Shown here in pieces: positions 42,234-50,188 of a stretch of DNA of 64,000 nucleotides. The DNA is from Priestia megaterium NBRC 15308 = ATCC 14581 (GTDB lineage: Bacteria; Bacillota; Bacilli; Bacillales; Bacillaceae_H): the NCBI RefSeq assembly GCF_000832985.1, contig NZ_CP009920.1, positions 434,001 to 498,000 on the forward strand, read 5' to 3'. A program made the translations under genes and the position numbers. Position 1 is the stretch's first letter. The number at the start of each line of letters is the position of its first letter. The notes under the pieces were generated by a model. That model ran no database searches, was not told the DNA's origin, and saw nothing but the letters and a program-made list of their open reading frames with translations.

Positions 42234-42794
42234 ATGAAAACAATTAACTCTATATCTAGTTCTAAAAAATTTGATAAAGGTCATGTCTTTTACCGTTTTG
42301 AAGATAAACAATTTTACATAAATAATTTAATGCGTTTTATTAAGAATGGATTAGAGAGTAAACAATGTATATTGATAATTGAGAATATGAGAGCACTTCC
42401 CCTAATAAAAGCTACTATTGATAAAAAGTTTAGTCATAAACAAAAAGAATCTATTCGTTTAGTTAATAATTTTGATTATTACTTGGCAAATGGTGATTTT
42501 CACACAAAAACTATTCTTACTCATTTTCAAGAAGATTTGTCTATATTGAAAATGAAAAATACGATGATAAGAACATGGGCTCACGTAGAATGGGCTTCAG
42601 AGAAACCAGATATTCTTTTACTAGAAGAATTTGAATCAACTGCCGATAATTTTGTTGAGGAGGAGGGTATAGTTTCAGTTTGTGCATATGCTGCTGATTC
42701 TTTATCTTCTACTTTGGATACTACTCTGCAGCAATTACATCAATATATTATGACAGATGATAACCTTTTTATTTCTCCCCTTTACAATGGATGA
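42234..42794 (+). CDS. MEDS-domain sensory protein
   Basis: The 186-residue protein matches the MEDS (DcmR-type sensory) domain: GHVFYRFEDKQFYINNLMRF, IKNGLESKQCILIIENMRAL, then the conserved mid-region and a C-terminal YAADSLSSTLDTTLQQLHQY. MEDS domains bind or sense signals in methanogen and methylotroph regulators, and in Bacilli occur alone. No DNA-binding domain is fused, so it may act through protein contacts. GAGGTG lies 6 nt before the ATG. Its place beside RsbR genes suggests a stress-signalling role; that is inference. Confidence 0.75.
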   Translation: MKTINSISSSKKFDKGHVFYRFEDKQFYINNLMRFIKNGLESKQCILIIENMRALPLIKATIDKKFSHKQKESIRLVNNFDYYLANGDFHTKTILTHFQEDLSILKMKNTMIRTWAHVEWASEKPDILLLEEFESTADNFVEEEGIVSVCAYAADSLSSTLDTTLQQLHQYIMTDDNLFISPLYNG

Positions 42795-43169
42795 ATTTAT
42801 TAGAAGTGTGGCCATGAATTCACTTTTTCTACAAAAGGAATAATAGTTAAAATAATTTTAACGAAAATATTTTAACTATTACTTTTATTTTTAAAGTAGT
42901 TTTATTCTTTTATTTATATTATATTTTAATATTTTACCTTTTACAGTAAATGATTATTCTATGTATATAAAGCTTCTATCTTTCCCTTTATAAGTTCCCT
43001 ATCCATAATATAAACTCTAAAGACATTTCCTGTTTTTTAAATTCCTTCTTCTTTTTATTTCGTTGTCTATAAAAAATTCTAAAGATATTTTATACAATAC
43101 AAAATTAAGTTTTTTAAAAATGTATAAGGGAATAAAGTAAAATAAGAAAATTAGTTAATAGGGGGTTTT
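42795..43169. promoter_or_regulatory. Intergenic region with the cbs-domain gene promoter
   Basis: No gene. A sigma-B-like promoter GTTTTT-N13-GGGAAT lies at 43109-43133, 37 bp before the CBS gene start. Confidence 0.5.
43109..43133 (+). promoter_or_regulatory. Putative sigma-B promoter of the CBS gene
   Basis: GTTTTT and GGGAAT are separated by 13 bp, close to the sigma-B consensus GTTTAA-N12/14-GGGTAT. Confidence 0.5.
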
Positions 43170-43604
43170 GTGGTGAATATAACAGAAATAATGACCAAAG
43201 ACGTTGAGACTTGTGATCTTAAAAGCTCTTGTGGCGAGGTAGCTAATCTGATGAAAAAATTAGATGTAGGAGCTATTCCAATTTGCGAAGGCAATAAGCT
43301 AGTTGGATTAGTAACAGATCGTGATTTAGTTGTGAAGGGGCTAGCAAATAACTGTAACGCTAATACACCGATAGCTGAAATAGTAAAACCGCACGTAATC
43401 AATGGTACTAAAGAAATGTCCCTAGAACAAGTTGCAGAGATAATGGCTCGTTATCAAATACGACGATTACCTATTATGGAAGGTGATAAACTGATTGGCA
43501 TTGTTTCTCTTGGTGATATAGCAACAAGTATTGAAGAAAGTAAAAAAGCAGGTACAGCTCTTGAAGGTATTTCAACCTCAATTAAAACTGAAAATTTAAA
43601 ATAG
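43170..43604 (+). CDS. Tandem CBS-domain protein
   Basis: This 144-residue protein is just a pair of CBS domains (IMTKDVETCDLKSSCGEVAN, IPICEGNKLVGLVTDRDLVV; MSLEQVAEIMARYQIRRLPI, GDKLIGIVSLGDIA). Such stand-alone pairs bind adenosyl nucleotides and are common sigma-B-dependent stress proteins in Bacilli (YhcV/YlbB type). The start is one of two adjacent GTG codons after GGGGG. It lies in the stress island with a sigma-B-like promoter and its own terminator. Confidence 0.85.
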   Translation: MVNITEIMTKDVETCDLKSSCGEVANLMKKLDVGAIPICEGNKLVGLVTDRDLVVKGLANNCNANTPIAEIVKPHVINGTKEMSLEQVAEIMARYQIRRLPIMEGDKLIGIVSLGDIATSIEESKKAGTALEGISTSIKTENLK

Positions 43605-43624
43605 AGATTAAGAAATTTCAAATC

Positions 43625-43668
43625 AAGAAAGAGAACCACTGCTTCTGTAGTAGTTCTCTTTCTTTTTA
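43625..43668. terminator. Terminator shared by the CBS gene and ysnF-like gene
   Basis: AAGAAAGAGAAC/GTTCTCTTTCTT stem with T-run on the plus strand, between two converging genes. Confidence 0.8.
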
Positions 43669-43693
43669 TAGATAACATTTATTACCCTATGGT

Positions 43694-44590
43694 TCATTTA
43701 GCTCTTTTATTATTTGATGTTACATGCTCGCCTTGTTCTTTAATATTCACTTCTTCTTTCCTTAGAGTCTCCGATACTTTTTCATTTTCTTCTTTACGTC
43801 GTTTGCCCACCACTACTTCTTCTGTTACCACAGGTTCTTTTGATACGGTCACTTTCTCTTCTTCAAGGGGGATACGAACAGATTCTTCATCTTCAATAAT
43901 CTGTGTATTGGCTCGTTTATCCGATACAGGACGACGCTCCACATATACTTCATCATGCTCTACAGGAATACTGACCGTTTCTTCTTTATGAAGAACCTCC
44001 TTATCGACTTGAACTTCTCCTGTTTGGACTCTTTCCTTATCTACATGTAATTGTTCTTCTTTTAACTCAATATGTTCTTCTGTATTCTTTGGAACGCCAT
44101 GTTCATGTTCACGATGTTCCCCATATAATGATTTATCATAAACAGAGTCACCTTTGGCAAAAGAAGAATCCCCTCTCTTTTCTAAGAAAGAATTTGTTTT
44201 TGTCTCTCGATTAGCATTTACTAACAATAATACCTTTCCTTTCTGTAAATCATCTGCATAAGGACCTGCTTCTGTGAGTGGAACACCCAGGTTAATTAAA
44301 CGTTGTTCCACTTTAGCTTTGTCTTTATGAGTCTCTTGATGGTGATCTGGTGAAAATACATGTTTAATTTTCTCCATAATCGATTCGTCTTGATGACCTG
44401 TCTCCGTCGTTTCAATTCTCTTTACGTCAATCCCCTCTTTGTTTTCTACTTCTAGATAACCCTCATCATCTATATCATTAGTGGTTACGAGAGAAAGATC
44501 TTTCTCTTGAAATCCTTGAGTCTTTAAGTTTTGAATGGCTGTGACCACAGCCTCCTCATTTTCGTAAGTACCTATCACATTTTTTGTCAT
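43694..44590 (-). CDS. YsnF/AvaK-type stress protein (DUF2382) with YflT-like N-terminus
   Basis: This 298-residue hydrophilic protein has an N-terminal general-stress-protein-17M module (VIGTYENEEAVVTAIQNLKT; LINLGVPLTEAGPYADDLQK, GKVLLLVNA) and a C-terminal YsnF domain with repeated Glu/Val-rich segments (ELKEEQLHVDKERVQTGEVQ; VSIPVEHDEVYVERRPV; VRIPLEEEKVTVSKEPVVTE). AGGAGG precedes the ATG. A sigma-B-like promoter lies 65 bp upstream. It is a non-enzymatic stress-response protein of unknown mechanism. Confidence 0.85.
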   Translation of the reverse strand: MTKNVIGTYENEEAVVTAIQNLKTQGFQEKDLSLVTTNDIDDEGYLEVENKEGIDVKRIETTETGHQDESIMEKIKHVFSPDHHQETHKDKAKVEQRLINLGVPLTEAGPYADDLQKGKVLLLVNANRETKTNSFLEKRGDSSFAKGDSVYDKSLYGEHREHEHGVPKNTEEHIELKEEQLHVDKERVQTGEVQVDKEVLHKEETVSIPVEHDEVYVERRPVSDKRANTQIIEDEESVRIPLEEEKVTVSKEPVVTEEVVVGKRRKEENEKVSETLRKEEVNIKEQGEHVTSNNKRAK

Positions 44591-44654
44591 TAGTAACTCC
44601 TCCTTCTATTATAAAAAGCTATTTAGAAAACTAATTTCATCTGTGTTACTTTTA

Positions 44655-44679
44655 ATACCCGCATGTCCTTTTATAAAAC
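44655..44679 (-). promoter_or_regulatory. Putative sigma-B promoter of the ysnF-like gene
   Basis: On the minus strand GTTTTA and GGGTAT are 13 bp apart, about 65 bp before the start; one of the best sigma-B matches in the window. Confidence 0.65.
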
Positions 44680-44816
44680 TTTTTTTGGAATAGTAAAAAA
44701 CATCCAAATTTGAATTAGAATACGATTAAGGGATAATCTATAAGTTAAATTGAACGAGGTGCTTTTTAAATTTAATGGATAATCCTTAAGCCAGTAACCG
44801 ACATCTAAAAATACAG

Positions 44817-44842
44817 GTTTATTAAGCTATCACATAGGGAAA
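44817..44842 (+). promoter_or_regulatory. Putative sigma-B promoter of the gene at 44885
   Basis: GTTTAT-N14-GGGAAA, 42 bp before the start codon. Confidence 0.55.
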
Positions 44843-44884
44843 ATGAGTTCAAAGTTTAAATAAAAATAGAGAGGAGCAAGTGGA

Positions 44885-45160
44885 ATGCGACAAAAAGCAC
44901 TTATTTCTGGTCTTGCTATTTCAACAGTAAGCGTAGGGATTACAACTTATTTATTGAAGGATAAATCAAACTTAGATAAGGTAAAAGGGTTTGTTCGAAG
45001 TGTAAAAAAAGCTATTCCATATAAGTCATCGACTCAAAAATTGACTTCGTTCCCTATACACAAAGCTGGTCATCCAGACCCTATGGACATTGAAGATAAT
45101 AAAATGGTCTCAGAAGGATCTATGTTCCCTGTACAATATTATAATGAAAAGGAACAGTGA
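44885..45160 (+). CDS. Small stress-associated protein with N-terminal membrane/signal segment
   Basis: This 91-residue protein has an N-terminal hydrophobic helix (ALISGLAISTVSVGITTYLL), a basic amphipathic stretch (KVKGFVRSVKKAIPYKSS) and an acidic C-terminal tail (HKAGHPDPMDIEDNKMVSEG then SMFPVQYYNEKEQ). The tail pattern is one I associate with small Bacillus proteins of unknown role. GAGAGGAG precedes the ATG, and a sigma-B-like promoter lies just upstream, so it is probably stress-induced. The shape recalls YtxH-like proteins without matching them well. Confidence 0.65.
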   Translation: MRQKALISGLAISTVSVGITTYLLKDKSNLDKVKGFVRSVKKAIPYKSSTQKLTSFPIHKAGHPDPMDIEDNKMVSEGSMFPVQYYNEKEQ

Positions 45161-45422
45161 ATTATCAACCTATATCACTAACTATATTAATATACTTGTA
45201 AAACAGTTTAGTTGCATCTCGAGCAGATTTTAACTATTTGAAAGAGGTATGTTTCATCATAGTTATATCTGCTATTTCAATTCCAATAAATATATTTGTA
45301 GGTCTCATATCTTAACTTAGAATGTTTAAATCATAGTTGAAATGTCCAAGAAGATAGGTAGCTAGTTATTCATATCACAAACTTCAATTAAATAGCCTGT
45401 ATGTGATTAAGGAGGTTTTTTA

Positions 45423-45767
45423 ATGGAGAAAATAAGAGCTGTAAAGGATGGTTATGAAGTAAAAGAGGCTATTGAACAATTTTTAAGTCTGGGATTCAGA
45501 AAGGACAATATCTACTTATTAGCACATGAAAGAGATCGCACTGAGGAATTGACAAATGTGTTAAATACAAATGATATCAGTATATCAGAACCTGGAGACA
45601 ACAAACCAATGGCAAATTCACTTCATTTTTATAAAGATGAACTACACACTAAGCTTTACTCCTTAGGATTATCAGCTGCAGAAGTTCAACAATATGAAAA
45701 GGAATTGAATTGGGGCCGTATACTAGTGATTGCAACAAAGGCAGATGATGTTTCTCCTATTGAGTAA
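45423..45767 (+). CDS. General stress protein 17M (YflT) domain protein
   Basis: This 114-residue protein consists of a GSP17M fold (KIRAVKDGYEVKEAIEQFLS, LGFRKDNIYLLAHERDRTEE; LYSLGLSAAEVQQYEKELNW, GRILVIAT), the same module as the N-terminus of the ysnF-like protein. Members are sigma-B-controlled cytoplasmic proteins of unknown action. AAGGAGG precedes the ATG. I did not find a clear sigma-B site. Confidence 0.8.
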   Translation: MEKIRAVKDGYEVKEAIEQFLSLGFRKDNIYLLAHERDRTEELTNVLNTNDISISEPGDNKPMANSLHFYKDELHTKLYSLGLSAAEVQQYEKELNWGRILVIATKADDVSPIE

Positions 45768-45773
45768 TATCAG

Positions 45774-45833
45774 AAAAAAAGCTGTACAAACTTTCTTCAC
45801 CGGTTAATTAAAGAAAGTTTGCATAGCTTTTTT
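45774..45833. terminator. Long bidirectional terminator
   Basis: CAAACTTTCTT/AAGAAAGTTTG inner stem and AAAAAAGCT/AGCTTTTTT outer stem with a T-run; follows the yflT-like gene. Confidence 0.75.
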
Positions 45834-46041
45834 GAAAAAATATATATTTCCCCTGAAAATATTATGGTCTTTATCAAAATGCAAAGCATTATCATTAAGC
45901 AAAAATATAAAAATAAAAAATTGAAATTTGTTGTGATAATAAAATTACCTTGTGAAATATAGGTAAAGAAGTACTCTAAAACCTTAAGTGTTTTATAAAT
46001 AGTTTTTAACTTTAAATAAATATATTTTCACAGATAACGTC

Positions 46042-46728
46042 TTAGGACGTTTCCTTTTCAGCTTTCTCTATTTCTCCCCTAAACTTCTCTTCAATTAACT
46101 GTTTATCCCCATACACCAATAAACGATCCCCTGCTTGAATTTTACAATGAGTAAGTTTCTTTCTTATTCTTAACTCCCCTCGCATTAAGAAAAGTACTAA
46201 TATGTCTTCATCTTCATGTATGCATTCATTCACTGACTTTCTAATATAGGATGACTCCTCATCAATTTTTATTTCTAAAAGGCAATCTGCTTCATTAGTT
46301 AATAAAATTTGATTTACTGGTAATTCGTCTATTTTAAATGATTCCTCTGATTCTTCCTCAAATTTATCTGCTAAAACTTTTTGAAAGAATGGAAGTTTTA
46401 GAAGAAAAAATATGAGAAGCAGTGCTCCTTCTATATATAATACTTTTGGGGTTAGCACATCATTTGATAATATACTACTTAAAGAAGAGATAATAACGGC
46501 AAACGAAAAAGCACCAAATAGTATTAAAAAAATACCTAATCTTCTTCTAAAAGGATGACCTAAAATCAATTCGGATTCTCCTGTGGTAAAACCAGTTCCT
46601 GTCATTAGTGATATTACTTGAAATCGAGAAACAGGCCTTTTTATTCCAGTTATTGTAAATAAAATAGTGTTAATTTCGATTATGGTAGCTATGATAACTA
46701 AATAAATAATTGTAAATGTAAATTCCAT
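46042..46728 (-). CDS. Membrane protein with TrkA-C (RCK_C) domain
   Basis: This 228-residue protein has three or four N-terminal membrane segments (FTFTIIYLVIIATIIEINTI; LGIFLILFGAFSFAVIISSL; VLYIEGALLLIFFLLKLPFF), a loop GTGFTTGESELILGHPFRRR between the first two, and a C-terminal RCK_C fold (LLEIKIDEESSYIRKSVNEC; CKIQAGDRLLVYGDKQLIEE). RCK_C domains gate cation transporters by binding small ligands, including cyclic di-AMP. AAAGGTG precedes the ATG at 46728. The ion, if any, is unknown. Confidence 0.75.
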   Translation of the reverse strand: MEFTFTIIYLVIIATIIEINTILFTITGIKRPVSRFQVISLMTGTGFTTGESELILGHPFRRRLGIFLILFGAFSFAVIISSLSSILSNDVLTPKVLYIEGALLLIFFLLKLPFFQKVLADKFEEESEESFKIDELPVNQILLTNEADCLLEIKIDEESSYIRKSVNECIHEDEDILVLFLMRGELRIRKKLTHCKIQAGDRLLVYGDKQLIEEKFRGEIEKAEKETS

Positions 46729-46915
46729 TTTTTCACCTTTATTTTTCAATAAATTTTCTATGGGAAATTGGCCTTATTAATAATCTCTTTGTATGTTACT
46801 TTTATCTAAAATAATAAGAGATAAACTTCCCACATCCAGGATTGTTTGATAAATGTTCTTTTCATTTAACATATATAAAATAATGACTAATATAGAATAA
46901 TTAAGAATGGAGTAT

Positions 46916-48373
46916 TTATAGATAGTTTTTCTTATTCCGTTTCTTTTCTTTAATATAGGACTTAACAGCTTGAATAGCTATTACGCTAGAAATTCCAATT
47001 CCTGATAATGCTACAAGTAAAGCGATATCTTCAAAAATCGTGTAGTGTAGAACCTTATCCCATTTAATTTTCCCTTCCCAATTTTGAATCACTAGATTCA
47101 TTCCATAAATTCCAGATACAACAGTATATAGAGTTAAGATTTGCAATAAAGAATTATGCCTTTTTGAGGTCATTCTCTCCTGATTTTTATATAAGTCGTT
47201 AAGGGTTTTATTTACCTGGGTAAATAAGTTATCTATGCCTAGAGATTTTTTGAAATAATTAGAAATCTCTTTTCCAGCTAACCTGCTGTTTATTTCAGGA
47301 TTGTATATTTTAGCAGAAAATTCAGTTATTTGAACAATAAGAGTATCCACTTCAACCTCATTTTGTCCCTTATGAATTCTTCTTTGGTCATATGTGAGTT
47401 TCATAAGAATGATTCGATAATAGTAAAAAAGAAGAAATGAGTAATAGTATTGCCCAAACATTTGGTTGGCGAGCATGTGGGCAAGTTCTCCTTGAGATTT
47501 GGTTATACATGCAAACATGTAATCTGTTACCACATAATACGTTTCATCTGCCCACCTATCGTACACATGATCATCATAAAATCGCTCCATGTAAGCAGGG
47601 TTTTTTGCTCCGATAAATGGATGACCTTTGTTGTCAAATCCACTTATGCTTCCTAATCGGTAAAGGTCTTGAACTTCGAGTTTGCTTTCTTCTTGCAATA
47701 CTATACTGCCTACTACATATAGCCTTTCATCTATATAGAATGGTAGGCTTCCAAAATAAGAAGAGTTCGTATTTTTTTCATCAAGAAAATTTTTCATAAA
47801 AGGACATAATGATTCAAAAATGAAAGATTTTATCATTTTATAAGATTGATTTTTTGTCCCTATCTGGATATCTGAATCTTCCTCTACAAGAGGTTCCATC
47901 ACACGAAATAAATCAGTGAATTCTATTACTTCTGAGTAAGACATGTTATCAGGTAATTCAACGCGTATATTCATCATGCCTATTTGAAAAGGACAAATAA
48001 TAATATCTATGGACAATAGTTGAAAAATTGTTTGAAGGTACTTTCCTTTTAGGAAGAATTCCTGATTGAATGCCTTAGAGAATCTTCTAAAACCTTCTTT
48101 TTTGGTTGAGTCGGATGGAAAGATAATGGGTTCAATATTAGGTAGAAAAATTCTCTCCATACGATAATGTGAAACGGTATGGTGGTCACCATAGTATTTA
48201 TCTTGTAAATGGGAATTATCAAGTGTAAAAAAATCATAGCCTTGTTGTTGGAGTAGTTGGGATAAGCTATCTGAACACTCTTCTTTTAAAGTAAATGGAA
48301 AGATAAATTGCAGATATGCCTTTTCGACCTCAAACTCCTTTATAGATTGGTCTTGTTCGTTGAAATTTGGCAT
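46916..48373 (-). CDS. Divergent CorA-like protein with a YGMN motif
   Basis: This 485-residue protein has a long soluble part with no family I know, then two C-terminal membrane helices (HNSLLQILTLYTVVSGIYGM and DIALLVALSGIGISSVIAIQ). The first ends in YGMN as in CorA-type Mg2+ channels, and the second is followed by a basic tail KEKKRNKK. The helices before it (VEVDTLIVQITEFSAKIYNP; NLFTQVNKTLNDLYKNQERM) would match the CorA stalk. The soluble part is longer and unlike corA at 53-1012. It may be a distant 2-TM-GxN family member or a regulatory homologue. AAAGGAG precedes the ATG. Confidence 0.65.
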   Translation of the reverse strand: MPNFNEQDQSIKEFEVEKAYLQFIFPFTLKEECSDSLSQLLQQQGYDFFTLDNSHLQDKYYGDHHTVSHYRMERIFLPNIEPIIFPSDSTKKEGFRRFSKAFNQEFFLKGKYLQTIFQLLSIDIIICPFQIGMMNIRVELPDNMSYSEVIEFTDLFRVMEPLVEEDSDIQIGTKNQSYKMIKSFIFESLCPFMKNFLDEKNTNSSYFGSLPFYIDERLYVVGSIVLQEESKLEVQDLYRLGSISGFDNKGHPFIGAKNPAYMERFYDDHVYDRWADETYYVVTDYMFACITKSQGELAHMLANQMFGQYYYSFLLFYYYRIILMKLTYDQRRIHKGQNEVEVDTLIVQITEFSAKIYNPEINSRLAGKEISNYFKKSLGIDNLFTQVNKTLNDLYKNQERMTSKRHNSLLQILTLYTVVSGIYGMNLVIQNWEGKIKWDKVLHYTIFEDIALLVALSGIGISSVIAIQAVKSYIKEKKRNKKNYL

Positions 48374-48599
48374 TTTTTGCTCCTTTCTTCAAATTAAAGA
48401 TTGATAAATTTTTCACTTTAATTTATTAACCCTTCTGCAAGAGAATTTCCACCTCATCAAGAGAAATAGAATAATTATATAGATGAACAATATGTCTTAG
48501 AAAATTCTTAGTGCATCGTTACTTTCATATTCATTTTTCTAATTCCCGTTTATCCTATCGTAACAAACTGGTAAAAAGAGGATAGATCAGTTAACCCTC
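48374..48599. other. Short gene-free region
   Basis: AT-rich; nothing recognised. Confidence 0.3.
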
Positions 48600-48910
48600 T
48601 TAGATTTTATAGCTACATTGTTATTGAGTAAGCTCTTGGGTAATGCTATCTATGACAAAAATGTTAGAATCACTGAATTTTTATTTGCTACATCATTTTG
48701 GGGAATTATTGTTTTCTTAGTAGAATTTTTCTCTTATAAATATAAAAAAATTAGAAAAATAGCAGAGGGCATTCCTTCAATCTTAATTAACAAAGGAATG
48801 ATAGACTGAAAAGAACTTAAAAAAATAAAATAGAAATGCAAGAATTAATGGAAATGTTATGGGTCAATAGTGTATTTTTCAATCAAGACGTACAATATGG
48901 AACTATGTAA
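48600..48910 (+). pseudogene. Remnant of a DUF421 (YetF/YdfR-type) membrane protein gene
   Basis: The frame reads TEFLFATSFWGIIVFLVEFF, SYKYKKIRKIAEGIPSILIN, KGMID, matching the S-K-R-EG-P-LI-NG core of DUF421 proteins, then meets a TGA where Trp or similar is expected. After a second stop a shifted frame continues MQELMEMLWVNSVFFNQDVQ, which corresponds to the next DUF421 segment. The N-terminal membrane helices and the C-terminus are missing. Confidence 0.65.
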
Positions 48911-48935
48911 AATAATGAAAAAATAAGTATCATGA

Positions 48936-48969
48936 AAAAATCTCGACATAGTAAAATGTCGAGATTTTT
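48936..48969. terminator. Bidirectional terminator
   Basis: AAAAATCTCGACAT/ATGTCGAGATTTTT perfect 14-bp stem with a 6-nt loop; ends the minus-strand gene at 48971. Confidence 0.85.
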
Positions 48970-48970
48970 A

Positions 48971-49225
48971 TTAAGTCGAGATTTCTATATAAGTCTTTTT
49001 TACAGCATCCCACTGAAATTTCCCTTCTTCTACAACAAGGTGATCTTCCGGATTCCAGGGTAAACTTTCTTTAGCGACGTCTAAACGTAAATGTTCAATA
49101 CTTGCTGGAGGAAGTTCACTATCCCACTCATTTAGCCCGATAAAATAAATACTACCTTGTGCTAATACATCTGGATGTAAATGAACAAAGATTGTTTGAA
49201 ATTCTATCTTATCCAACTGTTCCAT
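48971..49225 (-). CDS. Hypothetical protein, 84 residues
   Basis: I do not recognise it. The protein is small, acidic and soluble (FQTIFVHLHPDVLAQGSIYF, IGLNEWDSELPPASIEHLRL, LPWNPEDHLVVEEGKFQWDA), with no membrane segment. AAGGGGTG precedes the ATG at 49225; the GTG three codons earlier lies within that site and is rejected. It belongs to a row of small minus-strand genes in the stress island and is followed directly by a strong terminator. Confidence 0.65.
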   Translation of the reverse strand: MEQLDKIEFQTIFVHLHPDVLAQGSIYFIGLNEWDSELPPASIEHLRLDVAKESLPWNPEDHLVVEEGKFQWDAVKKTYIEIST

Positions 49226-49308
49226 TTTTCCCACCCCTTTAGAGCACTTTTTACCTTTTAGTCTAGTAGGTTGTTAAAGTTTTAGTATCTTATACTATTG
49301 GTTTAACA

Positions 49309-49533
49309 TTAACTCTTCTTATATTTATTTTCAGTTGAGGATTCATTTTTAGTTTTCTTTTTATTTCTTTCGTCTTCCTTTTCTATCTTTATTTCTTCAA
49401 TTGGTATGGAGTCGACTGTTTGTTCAATTTTAAAGCGATCAAATAAGGTTTTATTCTCTGTAGGATAGTGCTCAGCATGATCCCTGCTTTTTGTCTCTTG
49501 GGGATGAGGGGACCTTTTTCTTGATTCTGTCAT
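49309..49533 (-). CDS. Small, highly charged hydrophilic protein
   Basis: The 74-residue product is almost free of hydrophobic residues and rich in Lys, Glu, Asn and Ser (ESRKRSPHPQETKSRDHAEH; KIEKEDERNKKKTKNESSTE), so it is likely disordered, like many stress or hydrophilin-type proteins. Its start overlaps the stop of a 12-codon leader frame (ATGA), and a sigma-B-like promoter lies upstream (49604-49629). GGGGGAG also precedes the ATG. Function is unknown. Confidence 0.6.
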   Translation of the reverse strand: MTESRKRSPHPQETKSRDHAEHYPTENKTLFDRFKIEQTVDSIPIEEIKIEKEDERNKKKTKNESSTENKYKKS

Positions 49534-49568
49534 TCTTTTCTCCCCCTGTGTTGACTGTATACGTTCAT
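49530..49568 (-). CDS. Possible 12-residue leader peptide
   Basis: An ATG at 49568 with a perfect GGGAGGAG site encodes MNVYSQHRGRKE and stops in an ATGA overlap with the downstream 74-codon gene. Such an arrangement would couple translation of the second gene to the first. It is too short to judge by coding statistics. Confidence 0.4.
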   Translation of the reverse strand: MNVYSQHRGRKE

Positions 49569-49603
49569 ATTAATCTCCTCCCATAAATTAAGATATTTTA
49601 CCT

Positions 49604-49629
49604 TTATCCTAACAGGGATAGCTTTAAAC
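49604..49629 (-). promoter_or_regulatory. Putative sigma-B promoter of the leader/74-residue gene
   Basis: On the minus strand GTTTAA-N14-GGATAA; the -35 box is a perfect sigma-B match. It lies 36 bp before the leader ATG. Confidence 0.6.
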
Positions 49630-49802
49630 CTGGGCCTATACTTATTAAAATTTAAATTCAATTACAAAAATAGATAATGGGGGTGTTTTCAGAACTATTT
49701 TTCCTGATCTATATTGTAAGCTGTTTCTTTATAACATCATGCATCGTAAATAACATAACTTCTATCTCAATTTTGCTGTTGGTACATGGAATAATTTATA
49801 TT

Positions 49803-50030
49803 TTACAAATGAGCAAGCTCTTCAGATAATTTTTTTGCTTTAGCTTTTAATTGTTCTTTTTGACCTTCCAAATCCGCCATTACAGCTAGAACCTCTTTAT
49901 TATCAGGTTCTTCTCTAAATTGATTTAATACAGCAACAAGGGATTCTGAGACTTTGATTAAATTCTTGTTCACTTCATCCTGCTTTTTTAAATTAATAAT
50001 TTCAAATTTCTTTTTTTCTATATTATTCAT
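49803..50030 (-). CDS. Small coiled-coil protein
   Basis: This 75-residue protein is entirely helical and charged, with heptad-like spacing (FEIINLKKQDEVNKNLIKVS; VLAVMADLEGQKEQLKAKAK), so it should form a coiled coil. I recognise no family. AAAGGAAGTAGGAAG precedes the ATG. It lies among stress genes on the minus strand and may be one. Confidence 0.6.
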   Translation of the reverse strand: MNNIEKKKFEIINLKKQDEVNKNLIKVSESLVAVLNQFREEPDNKEVLAVMADLEGQKEQLKAKAKKLSEELAHL

Positions 50031-50188
50031 CTTCCTACTTCCTTTCTTTTAATATATAACTGAGGATTAATTACTTAGCTTTTAAAAATTTAAAGTCCGT
50101 ATCAAAAATATTGTAAATATAGGTTCTAGAGAATACCCGAACTATTAAAAACTTGTAATAATATATAATATAATACGGTTTTCATCTT

